Positions 23,376-35,933 of a DNA stretch of 64,000 nucleotides are shown here, piece after piece. How positions within the stretch are numbered: position 1 is the first letter of the stretch; every line of letters starts with the position of its first letter. The DNA comes from Condylostoma magnum (lineage: Eukaryota; Ciliophora; Heterotrichea; Heterotrichida; Condylostomatidae). The stretch covers positions 14,409-78,408 of the forward strand of contig CAKKTI010000012.1 in the NCBI GenBank assembly GCA_920105805.1. Reading direction: 5' to 3'. The notes beneath the pieces were generated by a model, which searched no databases, was not told where the DNA came from, and was given only the letters and a program-made list of their open reading frames with translations. The position numbers were made by a program, and so were the translations under genes.

Positions 23376-25145
23376 TTACTCTCTTGAGTAATTTCTAAAC
23401 TTTTGGCCTCTGTGATTCAAGCTATTTAAATGAATAAACTGTCCTATATTAGAGCCCTTTCTCCTACTACTAATTGATGTAGCTTTTATAAACAATTCTT
23501 TACCCTTTAATTACTTCTGATTAGCTTCCATTTACCTTTTCTGTCTTATTAACTAATCAATATGTTCCGCAAGTGTATTTGTATTTGATCGTTTTACCTA
23601 ACTGCTTATTGGCCGTGCAGTGCCTCCTACCTCACTGTTACTTTATTCTAACTGTACATACGCGGGTATACTTACATATTACTGTATTCTCTTTAAATGA
23701 TTTTTCTACTAAAACTTTGGAACACTTAAACGGTCAAATACTGAGTAGTCTATTGATGATTTTAACTGCTGAGAAGGTTAGGCAATGTGTACTCTTCTCT
23801 TCTAAGCAGTTTTATTGCGAATTTCTTAAGTTTTTATTTTTCTGGCTCCTCCGGTATATTTTTCATACATTTCCTTAGCTTTGTCGATAAATTTGGTATA
23901 ACCATCGTTTTAGACAGGGTAAATTTAACGATACCCTCCCTTTTTATCACTTTCATATTCCAATCTCTACTGATACTCCTATTCAATATTAGCTTATTTT
24001 TCCTACTAGGAAAGAGTCTTTTTCCTTCCAATAAGTGTCCTTTACTACATTTCTTAGCGTCAGTTCTCTAAGAACTTTTTCCTATGCTTTTACTTGATAT
24101 TCATGATCTAAAGAGTATCAGTAATAACACTTTGCTTTACCCTTTTGTCTAAAGGTGAATCAGTACTAAATGACGGTGCATGGTTTAGCTCTAGCAGCCA
24201 AGGCTTTAATTTGTAATCAATTAGCACATCTACTCCTATGATCTCAAAGCACATAGAGAAAGAATAGTCATTTGGCTGACAGGATTTGTAATTATGCTGT
24301 AATGAAGGTACACCTAAACAAAATGTCTTCACTATTAGCTCATCAATTTAACTTTACAATTCCTTTACATTTTTGCCTTCTTCCTTTAAAAAAGAATATA
24401 GAGCTTTTAAGGTTCACTTGTGCCCTGTATCTTCATCCATAGAGTCCTCAGCTTGTATAAACTTTTGATTATTCTTATTAATAGCGTAATTCGTCAAATG
24501 CATAAAGGTATTTTTCATGTTACTTTTACTGGGTTTTTAATAATCATCAGTAGCAAATCTCACTAGCCCTTCTTTGTGTATAAAAAGTCTTAAAGGTTAT
24601 ATACTGGATATGAGTACATAAATTCTTAAATCAAACTTCAAATCATCTATTAAGTAAGGCTTTTAAATATACTACTGAATAACACAATGCAAGTTTTACT
24701 CAATTTTATCAACATTTCTATACAGTTTAATCCCTCTTCCTTAGCACGAAGCCTCTGGCTTTGCAATAAACACAGATTTCGGGAATCTTTAACTAAAACT
24801 TCTTAAATCACTTAAATCCGACGGTAAAACCCACGTCCTAGGGAAAAAATTGTAATCCTTAGGAAAGAATTTTGACATTTTAACTAAATTTCACCCAAGA
24901 TAGTTCTTCCTAGTTAAAACATGCATCCCTGGAAAGTGGTTAATCTTTTAATACAGTTTCATCCTCGTAAGTTTATACGAGGTTATTCCACAGTCCGTCC
25001 ATCAAACATCAAATTCCTCTTCTTATTCATTCTTCGTAGTTGCTCATCCGAAAACGCTTTGTATCACCTTCCTCACTATGGGGTACTTAGTACCACTTAT
25101 ATTTACAACGATTTTAGGTCGCCTTCTTATCCTGGCAACGCTCAT
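23376..25145 (-). CDS. tubulin tyrosine ligase-like protein (TTLL, glutamylase/glycylase type)
   Basis: 589 residues. TTLL enzymes add Glu or Gly chains to tubulin tails in cilia. The TTL domain fills residues ~10-330: PKIVVNISGTKYPIVRKV, FDVWWTDCGITSYKLTRMK, QKINHFPGMHVLTRKN, FFPKDYNFFPRTWVLPSD, then the ATP-grasp parts FIAKPEASCQGRGIKLYRN, LKFDLRIYVLISSIQPLRLF and FMHLTNYAINKNNQK, and the Mg/ATP motif FEIIGVDVLIDYKLKPWLLE with LNHAPSF. Catalytic acidic and Asn residues are present. The ~250-residue basic, Gln-rich C-terminal tail resembles the microtubule-binding extension of elongating TTLLs. TGA encodes the Trp of DVWW. Most similar in layout to TTLL6/TTLL13; glutamylation versus glycylation cannot be decided here. 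Confidence 0.93.
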
Positions 25146-25167
25146 AAATATGTTAAAACTGTTTTAT

Positions 25168-26577
25168 TTAACTAGTTGGCGATCCAAAAATGTTTGAGGG
25201 TTGAGATAGCCCAGTACTTGCTTTCTGCCCACTTCCGAAGACATAGGGTACATTCTTAATATATTGTTGGGGAGAATTACTAGCTGAGCCGTTGAGGAAA
25301 GGATTGGTATTAGGTGAGTTTTAATTTGATTCACCTTGAGCTATAAAGGGATTTGGGGTTTAGAAGCTGGGTGATGGGGCTTCTTTTTACGGTGTTTGGA
25401 AGTTCTGTTGGAAAAGGGGGCTTGGTGTAAAGGGATTGCTTGGGGCGATTTGGGATACTGTTAATTAGGAGTTTTACAGCTTTTAGTCTTGAAATAAGGT
25501 TGAAATTCCAGTTTGGTTTTAGTTTAATTGATTTGCAGGTTTTTAGGGGGGAGTTTGATCTGAGTCTTGCTTTATTTGGAATATGCTTTACGTAGTAAGT
25601 GGCTGGGTGAATAGATTGTTTGTACTGGAGAATAAGCTGCTGGCTTGTTTAGTGTCTTAATTTACGTCTTTCTCTGTGCCAAATTTAACCTCGGGAGTCT
25701 CTTGGCTTTTTTAGGTTTGAGTAAACAAGTTCTTATTGTCAAATAGTGAACTTACTGATGATTGTTAAGTAGATGTAAATAATGACCCTGTTTGCTTATT
25801 CTGTTCATTATTTTAGTCAGAGTTTTAAAACAACGAGCCAGTTGGCATTGGAGGGTTTGCTAAAGGGGAGCTTTGGAATAACGATACAGTTTATTAGCTT
25901 CCAAATAAAGAGTTTGGCTTTTATTATTCAGTTTGATTAGCAGGTTTATCTTAAAATAGAGAATTGTCTTCTTAGTCTTCATCATCTAATGCATTATCAG
26001 CAAATCCTGCATCCTCAACTGGTATCTCTTATCTTTCCTCAGGAGAAACAAAAAAGGAAGGAAAACTTGGCTTAGGTTATTATACAGGTTATTGTTGTTA
26101 ACTTATTTTTACTTAGGCAGGCTAAGCAGGCTATTGCACCTTTTCCTGCACTGGCTACTTTTTCTTAACAGGCTGTTCTATCTTCTGCTTTTTAACCTTT
26201 TCTAAACTCTTTACATATACAGGCTCCTCTTTAGCCACTAACTTCCTTGGAATTTGGTAGAATTTTCCCTTTTCACTAATTTTCCTTCGTTTAGTGATTA
26301 ATAAATCACTAGTATCCGTCATTTAACTCCTATTTCTCTTTACTTCAATTTTAGCATCCTTCTACTCCGTCATAGTCATCATATCCTTTTTCTAAGGTGG
26401 CTCGATATAAACGATCTAATACACCTATCTCTCCTCTTCTTAAACTGGTTGAAATGTTTCTAAAACAGCTCCGAGCATTTGTTTTACTTTCTCTTTACAC
26501 CTCTATATAAAATTCTTCTATAAAAACTGGTTATCAACGTCCTATTACATATGTTACCTGTTATCCTAATTCTCCAT
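25168..26577 (-). CDS. FG-type nucleoporin-like protein
   Basis: 469 residues. The N-terminal ~130 residues are charged (MENQDNRQHMQQDVDNQFLQ; KRRKISEKGKFYQIPRKL). From about residue 190 to the end the sequence is disordered and Asn/Gln/Ser/Pro-rich with repeated SLF, SLFG, NLF, NPF and FG units (NSLFGSQQTVSLFQSSP, VFGSGQKASTGL, NIFGSPTS). This is the composition of FG nucleoporins that form the permeability barrier of the nuclear pore; no GLEBS or autoproteolytic domain is visible, so the homologue (Nup50/Nup98-like) is not assigned. The ATG is 7 nt from the stop of mevalonate kinase, and the TTLL ATG follows its stop after 22 nt, all on one strand. Confidence 0.7.
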
Positions 26578-26584
26578 ATTATAT

Positions 26585-27580
26585 CTAATCAATGAAAACT
26601 CCTGTACTAGTAACAGCTGTATTTAGTACTTGGTAGCCTTATTCTTGCATTAGTTATGTGAACTCATCTATCGCTTCATTTGTGTATAGGAAAATACAAC
26701 TTCCTCCCCCTCCAGCACCCGTCATTTTACCTTTAATTCCTAACATTCTAGCTTATATTACAATATTGTTGATTAGGGGAGGAACTACTCCCAAAGATAC
26801 TAATAATTCATGGTTTATGGCCATTAGGTCTTTCATACCTTCGTAGTCTGCTCCTTAGTAGCATTGTAAGAACTCAGTACTAAGATTGCCAATTGATTCT
26901 ATTATTTTGTTGATTGTCTGAGTAGAAGTTACTAATGGAAATCTAGCAAGTTAGGATGAAACTAAATCGATCATTGTTTTGCTGTGACGTGGCATGTTAG
27001 AGAAAATGATTAGGATTTTCAGAGGAGTATTTCTTAGTATAAGTTACTATTCAATGAATGTAAAACCTGTGGGTAAATAAGATAATAGTCCTCCAAATGT
27101 AACTACTGTATTGTCTATGCCGGATGGTTTTCCTTTTATTAGCGATTCTCCTATATACGCAAGGTTGTTTATTTAATCATAGTTGATTTATTCACTTTAA
27201 GATTTATATAAAACAGCTGATACTGCAACACACAGAGCAGCAGAGGAGCCTAAGCCTGATCCAAGTGGAATTTAGGAGTTTATGCTGAATGTGAATTTAT
27301 CATGTAATCTTGGTTATTATTCTAAAAAGTTTATAAGTAAGTGGCAGATAACTGACTGTAAATTGATCTATTAGGCCTATTGTTATATGTCTTATCATTC
27401 AATTATTTATAAGCTGCCCTCAAAATGAATATAGATGCCTGGGGACTGGGATTATTCCTCTATTTCTAATATTACTTCTATTCTCGCGTCTATTGAAGCA
27501 GCTAAGGCAGGTTATTTATACACTACAGCGTGCTCACCAGTTAGTATTATCTTTCCAGGAGCTTTGGCTCTAAATACCAT
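26585..27580 (-). CDS. MVK: mevalonate kinase (GHMP family)
   Basis: 331 residues, typical length. It phosphorylates mevalonate in isoprenoid synthesis in the cytosol. GHMP motif 1: FRAKAPGKIILTGEHAVVY at residues 3-21; motif 2: INSQIPLGSGLGSSAALCVA at ~115; motif 3: KGKMTGAGGGGSCIFLY near 285. The catalytic Asp region GIDNTVVTFGG is also present. Stop TAG at 26585-26587 follows STGVFID; the next gene starts 7 nt later in a different frame, which supports TAG as a true stop here. The gene diverges from the RING/B-box/kelch gene with 108 bp between start codons. Confidence 0.95.
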
Positions 27581-27688
27581 TTAATCTAGTAATATCAGAG
27601 AGGGTTTATTGAATTAGTAAAGAGAACTAATTACTGTGGGAAAGTTTACTTAAACAATTAGAATTTTATCGATAATAATCCTTTTTTA
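27581..27688. promoter_or_regulatory. shared divergent upstream region (MVK / RING-B-box gene)
   Basis: 108 bp between two start codons on opposite strands. It must contain both core promoters. It is AT-rich, and I see no clear conserved element. Confidence 0.5.
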
Positions 27689-29365
27689 ATGTTTAATAGT
27701 AAAAATATGCAAAGAATCAATTCCCTTTGCATTTGCCCATTTTGTAAAGAGGTTCTAAACTCACCAATCCAATTAGACTGTAGTCATTCATTATGCAATT
27801 ATTGTGCTGATATTTTAATACAGAAGCTTCATCTAGAGGGAAATTATAAGCACTATGCTATCTTTTGTCCTTAATGTAGCAAAAAACATACACTTTATAT
27901 GCGATCAAGCAGTTATATAACTAAGAATGTTATTATCCAGGCCTTTATCAACCTGTAATAAGATTTGCTATGCTAGTTTTGTAATGAAATTAGTATCGCT
28001 TAATATATTTGTAAAAATTCCAAGGGTTTTATTTGCGAAAACTGTAAAATTAAGCATAAGGAGACTAGTAAATTTATATCTTTGGATAATTATGAAAGTT
28101 ACTATTGCCATAGACATGTAAAAAAAATCAAGCATTTCTGTAAAACATGCAGTGAATTTTGTTGTACATTTTGTGTGTAGTTTGAAAATAATCATATAAA
28201 TCATGAAATTGTATCTGAAAGTGTTTTTGAGTACACGAATTTGTAGTATTAATAGGCATAAGAATAATTAGATTCAATAGAAAGTTAATTGTTATAGTTA
28301 AATCATCCAAATCAGAAATAAATTTAAGAATTATAAGATGCGATTCAGTTTGTTAAATAAAAGTCCTAAATTACAATACTAAAATATATACAAACTTGCT
28401 AAGATAAATTTTAGTAGATTATGAATGATCAAAGTAAAAATTAAAGCTAAAAACTGTAAGCAAGCCCTTATCTTATCGAAATATAAAGAGATCAGGATAG
28501 ATTTACTATATTCGATATAACAAATTAACAATTTAATCTCAGACGTATTTCTAGGCAATTTTATAAATGATCTGTTTTTGCTTTGTATTAAGAAAGTAAA
28601 ATAGTTGTAACTGGTGGTAAAATTTAAAAATCTTCTGGATCACTAAACTCTGCTTTTATTATCGACTTAGAAACATTGGAAATTTAGCCTATGGCTGATA
28701 TGTTAAACTCACATTCCTCCCATACTTGTATAATTGCCCAAGAAACCATTTACATTATATCAGGGAAAAATAAAGACAATAAAACATATAATTTCTGTGA
28801 GGTATATCGAGACAACTAGTGATAAGAAATTGCTGCACTTAATCACGAGAGAACTTGTGCCCCGGGTACATATTCTGGCAACTTTTTATACATTGCAGGT
28901 GGATATAGTGGGCAGCCCTGCAGTATAATAGAGTAGTATGATATTACAGCAAATATATGAATAGTACTAGATGTCAAACTCCTAGAAAACATTTGATAAC
29001 ATTAAATTCAGCACATAGGTAATGATAATATCTTAGTTTTTGGAGGATAAGGAGTAAATAACGTTATAAAAGGAAACTCATATATTATTAATCTGACCTC
29101 TGGTGCTTATTTTGGTTAATAGAGATTGAAAGTTAATGCTACTGGCCTTGTTTTCTGAAAAAATGTTATATTTGATAATAGATTTGTGTATTGCCTGGAT
29201 AGCTTTAACAGAAACTACACTCTTTTATAGTTTGATACCAAGCACAATAGATGGAATTATAATGAACTAGTTAGTAATACCAATTAGATCAAACGGTTAA
29301 ATATGCATAAGAGTTAAAATAATTCTTCTCTAAACAACAATCTATATACAAACAAAATCATTTAA
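27689..29365 (+). CDS. TRIM-like RING, B-box, coiled-coil and kelch-repeat protein
   Basis: 558 residues. An N-terminal RING (CPFCKEVLNSPIQLDCSH then CNYCADIL, partner Cys in FCPQCSKK) is followed by a Cys pair (CQFCNEISIAQYIC, CENCKIKH) and a type-2 B-box (CHRHVKKIKHFCKTCSEFCC, FENNHINH). Then come a short coiled coil and about four kelch-like blades (KIVVTGGKIQ, TIYIISGKNKDNKTY, FLYIAGGYSGQPCS, NILVFGGQG). Several blade Trp are TGA. The plan is that of a TRIM ubiquitin ligase with a kelch substrate-binding end; animals usually use other C-terminal domains. Ends TAA at 29363-29365, leaving only 1 nt before the stop of the convergent FHA gene. Confidence 0.88.
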
Positions 29366-29366
29366 C

Positions 29367-30212
29367 CTAACTATAATTAATTGTAGCTTGAAACAATGTT
29401 TGATTAGATTTAATTATGCATTCATTATGTATTTCGGTGTCCTCGTTCAAATACAGCCATGTTCCGTTTGTACTGGGCCTACTAGTTTCATTATCTGCAA
29501 ATCCATCGACTAATTCCCAGATTTCCCTTCTATATCTAAAAGTGCACTAATACTTAGACACTAACAAATCATCCACTTTTAAATCACAGGCATAATTTCT
29601 GCCTAGTGTTACAAGTTGTTTTTCATCCCCATTAAACGTAAAAATCTCGCCTTAATACGGTTCAGAATATATCTTAACTCTAATGTGATTCTCACTTGTT
29701 AACTACAGTACAATAAAGCTTTCCCCTATATTAAGTAAAGTGTTGTTTCGGATGGTAAAGGGATTAACCACTCTCATAAAAGCCCCAAAACCTACAGCAA
29801 GGTCTCGTATAAAATAGCTTAATTTATCCTGATTAAAAAATATGACAAAGTGCCTTCCTATGTTCTAATCAGCTGTTTATTTATCCTATACTGGGATCTT
29901 AAAATCATTTACAACTACTCCATCTTGTCTTTTTTTGCATCCGAAGAAAACCTAAGAATCTTGTTTATCTCTATGAGAGTTCTCAAGTCCTAAAGGATTT
30001 ATACGCAATTCCAGTCCTTTTTCTAAATTTCCTGAGTTTGCCACTGTTAAAATTAATCTAGGAAAATTAGAAGTTGATATGCGAGTCATTGCTTCTGAAT
30101 GATTCACTGCGTATTGATCTTTTTTCTCTTATGTAACATAATAATTTTAAAGCGCTAGTTCACTTAAGTGCGATGCTTTTTCATATTAACAACAACACAT
30201 TGATTGCCCCAT
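29367..30212 (-). CDS. FHA-domain protein
   Basis: 281 residues starting MGQSMCCCQYEKASHLS, an N-terminus suited to myristoylation and palmitoylation. The C-terminal ~100 residues form a forkhead-associated domain: LVTLGRNYACDLKVDDLLVS, KYQCTFRYR, then PSTNGTWLYLNEDTEI; the Arg of GRN, the Ser of VSKYQ and the NG pair bind phosphothreonine in known FHA domains. The middle part is unassigned. It is a likely membrane-tethered reader of phosphothreonine. The stop is TAG at 29367-29369 (TGA follows in frame at 29358-29360). The upstream coiled-coil gene is in the same frame with no TGA between, so a single fused protein cannot be excluded. Confidence 0.85.
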
Positions 30213-30242
30213 TTTTTATTAGGATTAAACTTTACACTATAA

Positions 30243-31268
30243 TTAAGACTTTCTGTATCTCTGTATTATTTGTTATTTAATGCTTTTCAGCTATTTGAGT
30301 TTTAGTTTAAATTCCTTTTACTCTTTATCTATTTTGTTAAAATTTGCCTTAAAGTGATTTTCTAGATCTTGTTTTGTATTTAAGGCTGCTTCGTATTTAA
30401 GCTTTTTATTTTCTTGTTCTCTTATTTTACGTATTTATTTCTATTCCTCCATTTATTCACTAATTTCCTTAATCTTTATATCGTAAAGTGAAATTATGTT
30501 ATCTTTTACCTATTATTTTTCCTTTTTTAAAGCTGATATTTTCTCTTTTCTATATTTAAAGTTTTCCTAATGTTTCAGTTTTTCGTATTTACTCAGCATT
30601 TGATCTAAATACTTTTGTACTTTATACGACTAGGTTTCAATATACATTCCTTATGATTATCTCTTCCTGTATAACTCATCTTTTTTCTACTTGAATTGAA
30701 TTTATTTACGTTTTCTATCTCTTTTAGCATTGACTGAAATGGCTCTATATTTATTGACTTCAGAGCATGGAATTTTTTAGTTTAATTTATTTGCTTCTTA
30801 AAGTGTGTATTACAATTCATTAGTTTTTTTCATAACCATCCTTTTAAGCTCATCGGCATCCTAGGCACTGAGTTCTCCGATCATATTGATATTTCTCTTT
30901 TATAGATTGTTATATATTTTACTAATAATTGTATCTGTCTTCCATCTGCTAGATGAAGTTTTATTTCTTCTGGACTTCGAAGGATATAGCGATCTTTTAG
31001 AATCCTTCATTGACCTTTTTTTCTTTTAACTACCAGTTTTCCTTTAACTCATATTAAGTTTAATATTTATAGGTAAACCGTCAAATTCTTAATCCATGCT
31101 TTAATTGCTTTCTTAATTTTGAATATAAGCTTACGAATTGTCAGTATTTTGAACTGTTTCATATTAAACGCTCTTAGGGGAATTGGCGTCAGATATAATT
31201 AGAATTTTATCATCAGAATCAGAGGAGTAATCGTCTTACATTAAGTTAAATAACTTATCTTCTTCCAT
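30243..31268 (-). CDS. coiled-coil protein with acidic N-terminus
   Basis: 341 residues. Residues 1-70 are acidic and Ser/Asp-rich (MEEDKLFNLMQDDYSSDSDD). Next comes a basic patch (SMKDSKRSLYPSKSRRNKTS) that could bind nucleic acid or act as a nuclear signal. The remaining two thirds are continuous Lys/Glu/Gln coiled coil. No catalytic domain is visible. Its ATG stands only 11 bp from the ATG of the Rab-like gene on the other strand. The end is taken as TAA 30243-30245, after which 30 nt with five stop-like codons separate it from the FHA start in the same frame. Family not recognised. Confidence 0.7.
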
Positions 31269-31279
31269 TTTAAAATAAT
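31269..31279. promoter_or_regulatory. 11-bp gap between two divergent start codons
   Basis: The bases are TTTAAAATAAT. The coiled-coil gene (ATG at 31268, minus) and the Rab-like gene (ATG at 31280, plus) begin on either side. The promoters and 5' leaders must therefore lie inside the opposite coding sequence, or one of the true starts is further downstream. Confidence 0.6.
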
Positions 31280-31783
31280 ATGTAACTTCAGACCTTTAAA
31301 CTCTTCATATTAGGGGATAATAACGTAGGTAAAAGCTCCATTTGCTCTTATCTTAGTACTAATAATCAAGAATTCCATATACTAAGTGCAATGGGTGTCA
31401 AAATAATAGAGTAAACTTAAAGAATTCTTGATAGATGAGTAAAAATATAAATTTAGATTATTAAAGGTAATAGAAGACTTAACCAACCTTTACTACTAAC
31501 AAAGCAATAAGACAACAAGCTGTTTGTACTCATATACGATATTTCCAATAGATAATCATTTAAAAACCTTGATAACTGGTACAGCCTAGTCTAACCCACC
31601 CTAACTAATTCCTAAATAATTCTTATAGGAAATAAAAGTGACCTAAAGCGTGAAATTTCCTACTCTGAGGGAATACTAAAGGCCTAATAATTCAATGCAT
31701 CATTTCTCGAAGCAAGTGGCTAAAACAACTACAACATCGATAGTTTTATCCACTCAATATTCATATATCTAAAAACCTTTTAA
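31280..31783 (+). CDS. Rab/Ras-like small GTPase with degenerate G3 motif
   Basis: 167 residues starting MQLQTFKLFILGDNNVGKSS. The P-loop is GDNNVGKS. The VKIQI strand that normally leads into WDTAGQE is followed by QIIKGNRRLN, so G3 (DxxG) is missing. G4 is intact (ILIGNKSDLK). G5 reads FLEASG instead of ETSA. YDISNRQSFKNLDNWYSLV matches the usual Rab helix. The C-terminus (FIYLKTF) lacks a prenylation Cys in this frame. It is a GTPase-fold protein that probably binds guanine nucleotide weakly or without normal hydrolysis; that is inference. The stop is TAA at 31781-31783; the next gene starts 31 nt later. Confidence 0.82.
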
Positions 31784-31814
31784 CCCTAAACTTTATTCTT
31801 CCCATTCATTAAAA

Positions 31815-33077
<1,263 letters not shown>

Positions 33078-33083
<6 letters not shown>

Positions 33084-34385
33084 AATTGACTGTTCAACTG
33101 ATTTTGTTTCCTTTGATATTCGCATTCTACTTCGGCGGTCTATATGCTGCTTTTCGTGCTCTAATTGATTCACTGTTAAGTAATTCTCTACTAGTTTACC
33201 GGAGATATATCTAGCACATCCTCTACGGAAATCAGCCTTTATTGGCATTCCTCTGTACTGTAACTGATTCAATAGCAAAAATACCTGAAAAGCATCCAGG
33301 AATGAGTGAAAGTTTAGAAATACATATGAAGCGTCGGAAATGTAGTTTTTGAATTATGCTGAATCAAATATTATGTCAAATTGACTCACTTGTGTATTGA
33401 TGAAGTTAATAAAATGTTCCGGGTATAGTTTTCACGGTAAGTTTCCAACTCTTAATGTTCTTTTTATATCTGCATCCTCTGTTACTAATAGCCCTCCTTC
33501 TATATCCATACCAAACAGTCTATAATAGGGCTGGATTATGTTTTATTTACTCTCAAAAGTTTGAAATTCTATAAAACCGTAGGCTTTGTTTCTTTTAGGA
33601 ATTTTATTAGCAAATTTTACAATCTCATCGTACTTTTTAACGTCCTTTTCAAACTCTGATGTAGATTAATTAGTTAAAACCTCATCTTTTATACCTTCCG
33701 GCTATATGAACTTTTATGCGTTTACTTGGAATTCTGATAATCTACTGAAATCTATTCCAATTTCCTTGTTTTAAGCTTGTACTTACTACTACTATTATTA
33801 ATTATGGAAAAGTTTCATTTGTTTTACATAAGAAATCCCTATAGCATCTAAAGCTTGCTTAATCTTATTTTCTTATAATTACTCATCTTTTGCATTATCT
33901 ATTTAAACATACACTCAATTAGTCTAGTTTATTTTCTCACTTTAAGATGTGGCTTAAAAGTGCATTATTCTATCATATACTGGCAATTCTTGGTTTTTCT
34001 ATATGAATTCCTTCAATGATTTTGTAGGAGTTTGAATTTTGTCGATGAGTGGCACATCTTTATCATCCTTTATGAAATCAGGGCCCTTTAAAAACTACTA
34101 TGGCTCATTATTCTTCTCCTCTATGGAATATCTATCAAAAATAAACCTACTTTTAGGAATAATTCCACTGTAGTACTTTAACTTATGATAGTTTCTCTAC
34201 TCAGCATCAAAGACTTCCTCATTAATCCATCTTGGTATGTTTGACTACCGTAATTCATGAATATTGCAAAAACTAAGTAAATAAATCAGGTAATCATCTT
34301 TTATAATCTTCTAGCAGCTCTTTAAATAGTTTTTAATAGTTTAGGGGCTGTTAAGATTAGATAACATCAGTTCATGCCTTTTCAT
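33078..34385 (-). CDS. RNA-binding protein with two RRM-like domains
   Basis: 435 residues. The N-terminal 140 residues are unassigned (MKRHELMLSNLNSPQTIKNY). A first RRM-like unit runs from NWVYVQIDNAKDEQ to AYGFIEFQTF (RNP1-like) around 155-270. The second starts TLRVGNLPWKLYPEHFINF (RNP2) and continues QFDIIFDSAQFKNYISDASY and VFLNFHSFLDAFQVF (RNP1), with a C-terminal extension resembling the Mei2-type RRM. A run of Gln encoded mainly by TAA/TAG lies between. The Trp after GNLP is TGA. Such proteins act in mRNA processing or localisation. Stop TAG at 33078-33080 is followed by TAA. The start lies 4 nt after the stop of the upstream kinase gene in another frame. Confidence 0.75.
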
Positions 34386-34389
34386 AAAA

Positions 34390-35835
34390 TTAACAAAAGC
34401 TTATTATCCGTTTCTATTTACAAATTCTTAGCAAAAGTTTTACAGATGTTCTGTTGTGTTTCCGTTTATACAAGTTTGGATCATTCTATTAGCCATTTGC
34501 TCTCATTACTCATCCTTTATTACAGCTTTATTCCTTTTAGTTTTTATTCTAGCATCTTTATGCAAAAACTTGACTGATTTCTTTATTTAAATATTCTTTG
34601 CTAACTTTTTAGGCTGAGCTACTAAAGGACGAATTTTGTTTAGAGATCTGAATAATACTTTTAACATTTTTAATAAGCCATTTACCTAATCAATAATACA
34701 GAGGTGATTCATCCGTTTTGTAATTTGTAATTACCCAGTTGACATTCTAAGCATTTGCCTTAGTATGCGTTGTAATCAAATCCTTAGTTTTTAGTAAGAA
34801 TGGAAGATGAATAGAGCATAGACTATTCTCTCAAAATTACATTCAATCTTGTATAGGAATTTGTCGCACATTCTCGTATATTTCTTCTAAGTCACTAGTT
34901 TCTAGGTTAGAAATCTGCCAGAAGCCGTATACAACTCCTTTAAGTATCTAGAATAGTTACGGATTACTTAATAATATTCCAGTTGTCATTTCAAAAAAGT
35001 CCTTTATTGCTTCCATTGATGGTAGAGTCAACTGCCCGACTGTTCTACCTTCCAAGGCTTCTAATAAATCTCTATAAACTGCTATTAAAAATCTATCTAA
35101 TTTGTCTATATATATATCAAAATTTCTCTTAGAAATATGATTATCCTCTCTAATGCAAAAGCACCTGGAATCAATTGCAAAGAGATCGACAAATTTTACT
35201 CTACATGACTCAGACTCTAGTATATCATCATTAACCACTCCAAGGACATCTATTTTGAATAGAAGATTGTTGGCATTTCCCTTATTATCCCACAGTACAG
35301 GCATTCTGTCACAGTTATTTATAAAGACATCTCCGGATACTATATGCCCAACTTATCTTAAAAACTTGTACCCGGTGGTATATTCATACTACAAACAAAT
35401 TCTAGTCCTATACGGCCCCATCAGTATCAAGGGTACAGAAGGAATATAATCCATAATGCATATAAAAGGTCTATCAAGTTATCTCCTTATCTTCTATTTT
35501 AAAAACTATTCTTTATAACTACATGCCCTAGTATAATGAACCATCCTTCCAAACTCCTTCTAACTATACTAAACAATCCTCATTTTAGGCACATTTATTC
35601 CAATACGCTGGAATAGTAACTAAACAAAGTACTCAGGAACTACATCACTGCTGCCTTTTATTACAAAAGATCTGTTGTTATCTGCCTGGCAATAAAGAAC
35701 GCCAGATGAGCCTGAATCACTGCACTCTATTCCTATAAGTTCTCTTCATGAGAAGTCGTATATGTCTAGTGTCTCAGTAGCTCTGTTGAATTCAAAAGGG
35801 GCTCTTTTAGGTAATGAATTATGGTATCTTTCCAT
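34390..35835 (-). CDS. actin-fragmin kinase-like atypical protein kinase
   Basis: 481 residues. Recognised from the AFK catalytic domain of Physarum: FVIKGSSDVVPEYFVQLLFQ with RIGINVPKMRIV, FICIMDYIPSVPLILMG, GDVFINNCDRMPVLWDNKGN followed by ANNLLFKIDVLG, which correspond to the ATP-binding beta strand, the hinge and the NCDRxPxxWDNxGNxxN catalytic segment. AFK phosphorylates actin in the actin-fragmin complex in Physarum; targets here are unknown. The last ~130 residues are helical and Lys/Gln-rich. The stop is taken at TAA 34390-34392, 4 nt before the RRM gene; earlier TAA/TAG codons are read as Gln. Confidence 0.75.
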
Positions 35836-35933
35836 CAAGATGCGAGATTAAAGAGGAGGAGGGTGCTGATTATGCTCACTTGCATAATGTAAATTAAAAT
35901 TTCTATCACTTGGGTGCATTTATAATTAATAAT

